This document shows, piece after piece, positions 55,224 through 64,000 of a DNA stretch of 64,000 nucleotides; positions within the stretch are counted from its first letter, which is position 1, and the number at the start of each line of letters is the position of its first letter. The notes beneath the pieces are model-generated. The model was given only the letters and a program-made list of their open reading frames with translations. It ran no database searches and was not told the DNA's origin. The DNA is from Carposina sasakii. Lineage: Eukaryota > Arthropoda > Insecta > Lepidoptera > Carposinidae. Location: contig CP053155.1 in assembly GCA_014607495.2 (NCBI GenBank), forward strand, positions 13,950,001 to 14,014,000, written 5' to 3'. The position numbers and the translations under genes are program-made.

Positions 55224-55479
55224 TCGTCTTTAGCCTATCGCAGTCCACTGCTGGACGTAGGCCTCCCCAGGGCATGCCACAAGGCTACTGCCACAGGGGG
55301 GTTTTGCCCATAGTCACCACGCTGGGCAGGCGGGTTGGTAACCGCAGTGTGATTTTCGGACTATGTTGTCAGCACGGGAGGCGCTGCTGCCCACCTCCCG
55401 GAAACCCTTAATCGCCTCATACGATACCCACAGGCAGGCATGGGGTGGTACAACTCCACTTTGCCGGCACCACGCGGCT
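55224..55479 (-). mobile_element. LINE 3' end or SINE-like unit, subfamily F
   Basis: GTCTTTAGCCTATCGCAGTC (tail side) to CCACTTTGCCGGCACCACGC (head). Near full length compared with 21590-21848, including GGGAGGCGCTGCTGCCCACC. It abuts the Helitron-like copy. Confidence 0.66.
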
Positions 55480-55610
55480 TATTTAAAGAAAATAGATAAG
55501 AAACAAAATTATGGAACTAAGGTAGGTAATATATTGTGATATATGTCTACATTATTTATTTGAAGTGCATAACAAAGCTATGACATAAAGATTTTTCCGT
55601 AACATATTCA

Positions 55611-55914
55611 GGGGGTCTACTCTGAAATGCCGCTTTCGAATCTTTCGGTCTGACCGAAGCCCGACCGAATCGAAGCCTTTGACCCTACTACGAAATTGCT
55701 TCGAACGTTCACAACTCATTCGGAACCATAGAGAATAATTCACATTGACTAATATTATAAGCTCTCTACTATCTAGCCTCATACCTGTCAAATAGAGTTC
55801 GATCGGACCGAATGAAAAAACGCCGCGACTGACCCGATCGAAGGTAGTTCGTAGTAGGAAACACCTCGATGTTCGGCCGATACTTTATTTATCGTCACTT
55901 CAGAGTAGACCCTC
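55611..55914. mobile_element. MITE with GGGGGTCTACTCTGAA ends
   Basis: Left GGGGGTCTACTCTGAAATG and right CACTTCAGAGTAGACCCTC are inverted copies; 304 bp between. The interior is rich in TTCGAA and CCGATCG motifs. Single copy in the window; target duplication unclear. Confidence 0.55.
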
Positions 55915-57952
55915 AGCTCATTAATAAATTATCTAAGCTTGGAACAACAAGCTAAGTAAACCTCTGCTTTCTATGAAGAGCAAACACAGAATCAATCGTA
56001 CATATTTGATCAACGGAACAACATACAGCAGCACAGACTTCCATATTCATAATTACTGAGCATTTCAATTTCCCATACATTATGTTTACTTAATTCTAAA
56101 CAAACACTACCAGTTTGCCCTTAACTATATTTTAAAATGCACTTTAAGATATGATTATAAAATATTGTTTTGAGTGGCACACCTGTAAATTGTATGAGAT
56201 TGTCTTGTAGTTCGTAAATCAGTTTTATAACAAGTATAGTAAGATTGATTTCGATTTGTTTTAATTTTAAGTCAACAATGGTTGATATACAAACGATCTG
56301 AACCGAAGCTACTGTGAACTACCGTTCTATTTTATTAGGATAGTTTAAAGAAATCTGATGATTATACCAATGATTTCATAGAATCGACAATTAGGATGTT
56401 GTGAGAGTATATTTGGTTAATGATTATTGTCCCTGCTTCAGTTATAGCACGAACTCAGAAAGAATGTATACTATTAATTCCTGTTTAAGTAAAACCTCTT
56501 TTAAAAACAAATATATACATAACTCAATAGCATAATGCATGTAATAACATATGAATAGAAAAACTATAACAATACGTTGATATTCACCATCATTGTTTGA
56601 TCCTTCCGTGTTCTGAAAACTAGACGTTTTAACATTATCTGTCGGATATATTTTTTTTCTAAGTTTTTGACTATCCATAATTTATGGTAGATTTTTCAAT
56701 AGATCTAATGAATAAATCTCATTCTGTTTTTCTCTAATAACTGACTAAATACATAATAATAATAATAATAAATAATAATAACCAAATATATAATAATAAT
56801 ATCTGACCAAAAACGGCCAAGAACATTATCAGTTCTAGTCGTATCAATACTCTACGTATTGTTAATGCCGAATGAAAGACCAATTCAAATAAGAAGCAGT
56901 ATTAAAAAAATAATTAAACTGTATTTTCGAATGTAACCGTAATTATCCTAATGAGACCATGACGAGGTTTAACCGATTTTAATTGATATTATTATCTCAA
57001 AATTACTACCGTCACATATTAAACGCGGCGTTTGAGGGCATCATTCAAAAGTCAATCTTAAACGTATTCGGGTAAGGTGTGAAATATTAGTTTGGGGGTA
57101 GTTTGTCACTCAATCAGATGTCGCGGTGAGTAGTAACAAATCATGGTTTTTTGCCAGAATGTCCGGTGTCTGTTCTCGATATTGACTGTATACGCGGGCG
57201 TAAAAGAAATGTACTCGTTATTCGGATAATTGGAGCTTTGTATTATTTGGGTAGTATGTAAGTACTGGTGAAAAGAAAAGTATTTTTGTTAAGAAGTGTA
57301 GCATTAAAACGATATAGATCTGAAAAATATTCTAGTATACACATGCTTTCTAGTGTACATTTTAGTTTCATTAATTCTATTAGCTGCGACAAAAAGATTT
57401 ATAAATGACCGAAAAATATCAATAATGGTCGTGGAATACCCCAAAATATATAATCTAGTTATCTATTCTTAGTCATTAGCACACTCTACTCACTCAACAA
57501 TATTACTTTCACATTATCAAAAAAAAAAAACTGCAAATCCATTTCAAGAGTAAATTAAAATCAAATTACACAAAAATCGCTTATCATCCCAAAAACAGGG
57601 TGATACACAAAAGGAGCAAAGCAATTGTCATTGCGACTGTACCGTCAAAAAGATCCAGTTTTCGCCGATTTTAACGAGGAAAGCTCTAATTGAGATTGCG
57701 CCTCGGACTGCGCCCGAAAATCATGTCATTATTGCACCAAATACGGAGCAGATTTATTGAGACATTTGTAAACTAGACAGCTGAAACGAGAGCACCGAGA
57801 AATGTGTAAGACTTTTTTCGGCGAGTGTACTTTTTGGTATGCCACTGTTAATTAGGTACATATCAAGTTTGCTTTTCTATATTTAAGCGAGAGAAAAATT
57901 TACATGCATTTATAAGATAGAGTTTTCCAGTCAATAATTTTTTTATTTAGTA
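55915..57952. other. intergenic stretch, no recognised feature
   Basis: About 2 kb. An (AAT)n microsatellite lies at about 56754-56800. Otherwise AT-rich unique DNA without a gene. Confidence 0.45.
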
Positions 57953-58144
57953 CTAGTGGACGCCCGCGACTCAGTCCACGTGGACTACAGAAAAAACAAA
58001 CAGACAAACAGTCAAACAGACAAAAATTTCAAAAATCATTCTTTTGGGTACTACTGCGTTGATAAAGGTCTTCCTGTAATATTTTTTCTCATGTATCTTC
58101 CATGTACAGACAGCGACCCGTTACATTTTTATTATATGTGTAGA
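57953..58144 (-). mobile_element. Helitron-like element, copy 9, internally deleted
   Basis: A|CTAGTGGACGCCCGCGACT at one end and TTATATGTGTAGA|T at the other, both intact, but only 192 bp. The CGGGATAAAAA..GAGATTAGCGTGCACAAA middle is gone, with a junction at AAAAAACAAACAGACAAAC, where similar runs flank the lost part. Confidence 0.65.
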
Positions 58145-58562
58145 TGATAGTACGTAAAGCGAGACGTGCGCGAGCCTCAACTCTTGTGTGAGTACTGCTG
58201 AAAATCTAAATTTCTTTATTTTCCATTTCTTTATTAATAATTTTATAATAATTTAATTCAAAAAAATTGATTCAAAAACAGAGGCCAAACAAGAAATTCC
58301 TCGTACTGCAAAAACTTCCCTTACCAACCCAACATTCTAGATTCACACCATATAAATCCAGCTGGATTAAGTGTAATCTCAGCTAGGCGCTAGATCTAGA
58401 TAGACAGGTATGGCCTGCGCGGGCGCCGACCTATCTGATCACAAGATACTAAGGCGGGGAGGAATTTTTGTTGTATCGAAAATAAGTGAATCCCTTTCTA
58501 AACTAGATGCGATCGGAATTTTGTGATAGATACGGTTTGTCCACTTTGATTACAACATATAT
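58145..58562. other. intergenic stretch with a SINE tail scrap
   Basis: TTTCTTTATTTTCCATTTCT-TTATTAATAATTTTATAATA at about 58210-58252 matches SINE family I tails. 58380-58450 is GC-richer and unidentified. Confidence 0.42.
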
Positions 58563-58760
58563 ATAATCACGCCATTATCCCTTACGGGGTAGGCAGAGCA
58601 CCAAGGGCCGATAGAACCACATGGTGTCACTTCTGACCAATTTTGAGGGTATAGTTGAGATGTACAAGTTCGGTTAGTAGTGCTGCCGAAAAAATATCAA
58701 CCTCCGGTCTGGAACGGGAGTGATGTAGCGGAGCCATGTATCGGATGTAGGAGAGAACCA
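58563..58760 (-). repeat. dispersed repeat P
   Basis: CACGCCATTATCCCTTACGG, GGTAGGCAGAGCACCAAGGG, CACATGGTGTCACTTCTGAC and TTGAGGGTATAGTTGAGATG are the inverse of 7690-7935. After about 58690 the match fades. Confidence 0.55.
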
Positions 58761-59480
58761 CAATCGAATGCAAAATCCTAGAACGCGATATCGAAGTTTC
58801 TCACAATGATTGGAATGTATACATAGGCCACAGAACAACTAGTGGCCCGGTGGGGCCGCGGAAGCGCTTCCCTTTTCACCACCCCCACACGTATTTCCTA
58901 ATAAACGGCTACTCTCCTATTGAAACAATTTTATATGCAGTGCAACCTTCCATGTAAATGTCATGTAAAAAATAGCATTACTTTTTGGAGACATAATGAA
59001 ACTTTCATGATCACCATAAAATCGTAAAACCATTACAGTGTGTAAGCTCCCCCTTATCCGTTTCCAAAGATTCAGTCGAATTAAGCAGGATGGTTTGCGA
59101 GTTTCACAAATATAAAATTGTCGACGCATCATGTAAATAACTAGGTAAGTAACAGCAAAAAAAAGGAACAAAGGTCATGACTTTATGAATGTACATTTCT
59201 ACAAACAAAATGACCACATTTTTCGCAAATTGACCATAAAACAAGATCAAAATTCCAACAACCAAATAAGACCATTACCCAGATTTATCTAAACGACTGT
59301 TGATATTAATCTGCATCATTATATATGTAACAAGATTTTTTTTTTTATATGCCGACGAATCAGATATATCCAATTAAATGGGCTAGATTTTGGAGATAAG
59401 TTTTATGTCAGTATCTTCATTTATTTTGAATGGGTGAGGTAGTTGTTGGAATTGCTTTTCTGGTCTATTTTATTTACATA
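58761..59480. other. intergenic stretch, no recognised feature
   Basis: A GC-rich patch ACTAGTGGCCCGGTGGGGCC lies at 58839-58858. No gene; the 84-codon minus-strand frame at 58917-59171 has no domain. Confidence 0.42.
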
Positions 59481-59840
59481 CCCTGTATGTGACAGCCAGG
59501 TAAATACTGAAATGCTGAATAAGACCACTATATAACACTGGAAACGCATTTTTAATTTGATTTTCCGTAATGTTTGCTTTCTGCGCCAATTGTATCAGGC
59601 GATCATGTAACTAGATAAATGAGCTAAAGCAATTTAAAAGCTACTTTGTTTTCTTAAAATCATTTTTTGTTTCAAATCTTATTTTTTAAGCATTACCTAA
59701 GCCTTAATTAAACGTAGATACTACACCAATTCTGGTGTTCAAAAAATTAAAAAGTAGTAAATTTCCGGAATTTCGCCATGCCTTTTTTATCTCTAGTATA
59801 TAAATTAGCCGTTAGAGATTTGCTTTTGTTTCACCCTGCA
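59481..59840. mobile_element. TA-inserting element, family E
   Basis: Left CCCTGTATGTGACAGCCAGG followed by TAAATACTGAAATGCTGAAT, which is the inverse of the right end of the copy at 32520-33043. The right end TTTGTTTCACCCTGCA is diverged. Left TA present, right flank altered. Confidence 0.55.
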
Positions 59841-60151
59841 TACTTAGCCCGGTAAAACAACTACACAGTTTCTCTTGTTTTACTCAGAAATAAGAAAATA
59901 ATGATAACGAATAAATTCCTTTTTGCCAGTGAAAGTTCGTCAATATTGAGAGACAATACATTCTTTATCGAATACTTGACCTACACCAGAATAAGGAGTC
60001 TCTAGAAGCGACACTTCGTTTTATTTATTTACTTTACAAACATACTGATGTGTTTCCGGAATGGGAGCCAGTTCTGCAGGATCATCCTATTGCAACGTAT
60101 AGCATAGCGGGGTCAGATGCTGTTGCATTTCATTTGCAGTTAATTATATTC
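59841..60151. other. intergenic stretch with repeat X scrap
   Basis: CAACGTATAGCATAGCGGGG near 60094 belongs to dispersed repeat X. Otherwise nothing. Confidence 0.4.
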
Positions 60152-60335
60152 TTCTAGAGTGGATACCACGTATCGGCAAACGCAGCGTGGGAAGGCCACC
60201 CGCGAGGTGGACGGACGACCTGGCCAAGGTCGCGGTTGGATGCAAGCTGCTTCCGACCGGTCGGAGTGGAGGTTGTTGGGGGAGGCCATTATGTCCAACA
60301 GTGGACTTCTCAGGGCTGTAAATGATGAAAATGAA
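60152..60335 (+). mobile_element. RTE-like LINE 3' end, subfamily G
   Basis: EWIPRIGKRSVGRPPARWTD-type coding, then a small deletion in KVAGVGWMQ, ASDRSEWRLLGEA..VQQWTSQGCK and an AAATGATGAAAATGA tail. Two small frame changes. Confidence 0.72.
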
Positions 60336-60356
60336 AATGATGATATTCTTCTGTGG

Positions 60357-60493
60357 ACAGATTTTTCTAAACGTCAGATAGCCTATCAGAATAGTAAGGT
60401 TGATGTTGTCTTTCTCTAAAATTTGATCATGATAGAGACAGCATCAATTTATTCTTCTGATAGGCTATCTCATGTTTGGAAAAATCGGCCCTG
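60357..60493. mobile_element. fold-back MITE, family Q (best copy)
   Basis: ACAGATTTTTCTAAACGTCA..GATAGCCTATCAGAATAG at the left and TTCTTCTGATAGGCTATCTC..TTTGGAAAAATCGGCC at the right are inverted copies, with GATGTTGTCTTTCTCTAAA / GATAGAGACAGCATCAA between. Degenerate relatives at 14812, 44405 and 53712. Confidence 0.62.
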
Positions 60494-60647
60494 TATGTAA
60501 TAAAATATTCAGCTGTTAATAACCTTGATCTGCCGGAGTTAGAGGTTTATAAGTAGAGAGGGAAAGGGATTGGGCTTGGTCGGAATAGTCAAAATCATCT
60601 ATTGGACGTTTGACCTATAGGAATATATAATTGGATCGTTCTGTTCA

Positions 60648-60845
60648 TCAGCCTTGAGAAGTTCACTTCTGAACATAGGCCTCCCCCAAATCCCATTCAT
60701 GGGGATGGGTTTGGACCGTAACCCGACACGCTGGTCAGATACGGGTTGGTGGGTGGCCAGAGCCTCGTCTGTTAATCTGCAGGGTGCACTGCGAGCAGGC
60801 GAGGATGGCTTGGGTCCCGTGAGATCTAATATGGGACCCCATACT
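60648..60845 (-). mobile_element. LINE 3' end, another RTE-like subfamily
   Basis: Tail-side CATCAGCCTTGAGAAGTTCA..CTGAACATAGGCCTCCCCCA is the complement of GEAYVQK.TSQG-type coding. The rest (GGACCGTAACCCGACACGCT, GGTTGGTGGGTGGCCAGAGC) is not shared with F, G or H. A single copy here, so the boundary is approximate. Frames on both strands are shadows. Confidence 0.5.
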
Positions 60846-61220
60846 CCCCAATACAATATAAATACATACAACATAGTTATTTGTCGATTACCAATTATTA
60901 CTTTTTTATTTCTGAGGTTTGTAATTAATGTCACTTCTATATTCTAACCAACAATCACCTCAATTTAGTAGACATAAACTAGAACTGTGAAATAGACATA
61001 AAACAAATATTTATGGCTGTTTCATTGATAACATCGGAATCACTGAATTATTGTAATAAAATTAGAGAGAGATACCAACCAGTTGTTGGGTTGTAAAAAT
61101 AAGCAAGATTAGTAATAGAAAGCTGGTCAGCAACTGTGCTCTATGTCACCCAATTGATATTTCGTGGTGACTCAGATACAATTAAATAGCTAACTAAAAT
61201 AAACAATTCATCATATAATC
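60846..61220. other. intergenic stretch, no recognised feature
   Basis: AT-rich, no gene. Confidence 0.45.
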
Positions 61221-61318
61221 GGGTGCGAACATAGAAAGTAACATATAATTAGACAATCGACAAACAAGTTGTTAATGCTTTCATGTCGAAACAATTATTT
61301 TGAATTTGAATCAGCACA
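61221..61318 (+). mobile_element. LINE 3' end, family K (short)
   Basis: GGGTGCGAACATAGAAAGTA, AACAAGTTGTTAATGCTTTC, ending TTTTGAATTTGAATC. Same end as 16785-17183. Confidence 0.68.
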
Positions 61319-61507
61319 AGAAATATTCGATGAAGTGCACTCTAGGTAAAATGTTTAAGGTTGTAGTAGTCATCATGATGTTTATGTGGTGAAATGTTTT
61401 TTACTTATAGATAGGTATATAGAAAAACTTATAGAAGTTTATGTGAAAGATATTATTATGTGTTAAATGATGTATGATATAAATAAATAAATAAAATAAT
61501 AAATAAG

Positions 61508-61654
61508 TAGCATGACCTGCGAAACACTATATGATAAACCGATTTATCGACATTTAGCCTGTCAAAATACGATAAATATAGCTGCCATGATGAATTTTGT
61601 ATAGAGACGTTACGATATCGTACGATACGATATCCACGATGCGTGTTCATGCTA
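61508..61654 (-). mobile_element. 147-bp MITE, family R
   Basis: TAGCATGACC..ATGCTA, inverted and the same length as 26098-26244, with CGATTTATCGACATTTAGCC and ACGATATCGTACGATACGAT matching. One base in the right terminal repeat differs (GTTCATGCTA). Confidence 0.7.
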
Positions 61655-63259
61655 GGGGGACAGGTCAGGTTACAAATGGTAGGTATATAAAAAAATCCGG
61701 GATAGATTTGGCTCGTCACGCTAACGTTTATTTATTCTATTTTATTTTTTTATTTATTTCGACAGCACCATGTTTCTAAGCTTAAAGTCGAGTAGCGACA
61801 GAGATTACGATGTTTAGCCCATCTTTTGGCATTCGTTCGTTGTACACTCAACGGCTGTGTTCGCATAATGAAAGATCTTAAATGAGATCCCACAGCCACG
61901 TTAAGAAAAGTTAATTAGTTTAGAGCATAATGCGAATTGTACAGTACTATTTAAGTTTTTAAAAGCTTCTTACAAAGTTAAATATAAAAGCACTATGATT
62001 TCTTTGCATACACATTATTATAATAAGCGGTGATTCCTATTAAGTAAATTTAAATGGCTCCTAGCAGAGCTACTGTATTGCGTGTCCTGCAATATCGCGG
62101 GGGGATCAATTCAGGAGAAAATTAAGTCGACGCTCACGAACACGGGAGCTTAGGGGTTACCAACCTGTTGGTCTTAGGAAATATATACGGCGCTTAATTG
62201 AAGTTAGTTTGAATTAAAATCATGTAGGTACTTAAAGAGAATGGTTGAATTCCATTTGATCAACGACTTTTGATCGTCTTTCTTTGTTGTGCATATAAGA
62301 ATAATTAAGTGACTTCGCATAGTTACACAAAGATTGTAGGCATTATTTGCACTGTAACACAAATTGTGGAGGGAAATCATATGCATTTCATGTCAGCTTG
62401 TCATTAAAAATATACTGTCATCTGCCAATGTAGACTACCTACATACTAGTTATAATAAATTGTCCTTCCATTTCGTCTACGTATTTAGTAATAAAATTAT
62501 GTTAAATGCAAAAGATCAACAATGCATTTACCATGTTTCTTACACATGAGAATTCTACACTAGATAGCATGAAGAAACTATTCAGAAATTATCAATTTCA
62601 CTTGTCACCTCACGGTATAATATCGAACGCAAGGTTTACCACCCCTGTTCCGTACGTCGGTAGCTGCTGTACAAAGGCCAGCCGCTGTTGGCACGACCTG
62701 GTCAATAACTACCGGGCTTTATTGTTTATGGTGTTGCTACGGTAGCACCTAGGCTATGATTTAATTTATTATGTTCTCCGCTTATTGGTAACATATATAA
62801 TTTATAGTGAAGCTTCATTGGTAATGTTCGAACTCGAATAAATCTTAGTGATGGTCTGTTTAGTTTTATCATAGGATAAATAGAAAGGAACTAACTTTTA
62901 CTAAAAGATTAGTAGGAGACTTTGGATCGTCTGCCCATAATATCTAAACCGGTAAATAAGATTTAAGACTTGTAGACTCTTTAGTGGTCTGGGTTACCGG
63001 GAACTCTTACTTAAAACAGGGTTGTTTCCATTATGGAAGCGAGATGCATCTCTTTGAGCAGTGTAAATCATAACCTCGCTTTCACTATGTTAACAATCCT
63101 GCGAAGAGGTTAAAGTTACACTCATGATGTTTGACATAAAAAAATGTCGGTATACATGTATCTTATGTATTATTTCTGAGTCTGCAGGCTCCAGGCATGG
63201 CTTGAGAATTCACGGTAAGTAATCAAAAGTTATTGATATGTAATATAATATATCTAATA
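61655..63259. other. intergenic stretch, no recognised gene
   Basis: TTAAATGAGATCCCACAGCC near 61878 belongs to repeat X. Frames at 62364 and 62506 are chance. Nothing else supported. Confidence 0.42.
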
Positions 63260-63508
63260 ATTTACTTACATACATATTTACATACTACACAACATATTAA
63301 CTTAGTCCCGCATTAAGATCCATAAGGTCTTGTGTCGTGGGTACTAGCAATGGTATATAATACATAGATAAGTATAGAAACATCCATGACTCGGAAACAA
63401 ACATTGATATTTATCATAATATCAATGTTTGCACCTACCGGGATTCGAACCCAGGACCTGTGGCGTCGCAGGGGCAGGATCACTACCTACTACACCAATC
63501 GGTCGTCA
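63260..63508 (-). repeat. tRNA-derived SINE, family J
   Basis: Colinear with 48005-48272: GGTCTTGTGTCGTGGGTACT, CATGACTCGGAAACAAACAT, CCGGGATTCGAACCCAGGAC, CTACTACACCAATCGGTCGT. About 85-90 percent identical by eye. Confidence 0.75.
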
Positions 63509-64000
63509 AACAGCATGATAGCAGCTATGTAGATGCTAGGTGTAGAACGCGATTCTAGTTGCCTATGTTCACTTACATGAGTAATCAGATCGAGGATCAG
63601 TGGAGAGTGTAGTGCACCAGTCAACAAACTTCAGTTGTTAGCCAAAATATGTGAGAAACAAAAACTCCGAAACTGTCGCGTCGCCAACACCCATATCATT
63701 TGTCATTTTTTTCTTCGCAAATCATAAGCAAAATTGATGACCTCCCCGCTGATATCACTAACAAGCGGTAGCAGATCGGAACGTGTGATTATATCATACA
63801 AACAACAACAAACATAAGTAAAATATTCTTTAAAAACCTTTGCAATCTTTGTCTAAAGTATATTTGAAATGTGACAGACCATACGCTAAGAGGGGATTGG
63901 CACGTGAGATCCTTTGGACTACTGCATTTCTGAATTAAGGAGTGAAATCGGCATATTTTTAGGTCAAAAAGTTTAATACTTCCGTCTTGTATTGAGGATG
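63509..64000. other. intergenic stretch to window end
   Basis: No gene or named repeat seen. Confidence 0.45.

Overview
The window looks like a piece of a lepidopteran (moth or butterfly) nuclear chromosome. It is AT-rich and densely sown with short transposon debris of the kinds that fill lepidopteran introns: MITEs, Helitron-like elements, 3' ends of non-LTR retrotransposons with TGATGATG tails, and tRNA-derived SINEs. I recognise only one protein-coding gene, read from sequence alone.

The gene is a knirps-family orphan nuclear receptor (NR0A), closest by eye to knirps-like (knrl). Two coding exons are visible on the + strand. Exon A (1645-1722, 26 codons) carries zinc finger 1 and ends after the P-box residues CEGCK. 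Exon B (50919-51830, 303 codons plus stop) carries zinc finger 2, the Kni-box DNA-binding extension and a low-complexity C-terminus with two CtBP-type motifs (PIDLS, PLDLS). Between them lies one phase-0 intron of 49,196 bp (1723-50918). Joined, the two exons give 329 residues. There is no ligand-binding domain, as expected for this family. The 3' UTR runs from 51831 to a double AATAAA at 52718-52737.

Layout: 1-1644 is upstream sequence, probably the end of a 5' UTR intron, with MITE and Helitron debris. 1723-50918 is the giant intron, containing almost all the repeats listed. 51831-52760 is the 3' UTR. 52760-64000 is downstream intergenic DNA with the same repeat families and no gene I can support.

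The repeat families are: (1) a Helitron-like family (5' A|TC, 3' CTAG|T), 11 copies; (2) a superfamily of TA-inserting MITEs with CAGGGTGT ends (subfamilies B, C, D, E), several of them near-perfect fold-backs; (3) RTE-like LINE 3' ends (subfamilies F, G, H, W); (4) two tRNA-derived SINE families (I, J); (5) an R1-like GC-rich element with a 14-bp target duplication; (6) single examples or small families of hAT-like, Harbinger-like and other MITEs. Several nestings can be read to the base, with exact TA duplications confirmed by uninterrupted paralogous copies in the same window. Apart from the knrl exons and LINE remnants, the open reading frames over 60 codons look like chance frames in repeats or AT-rich DNA. 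I found no bacterial-style system, CRISPR array, functional tRNA or rRNA.
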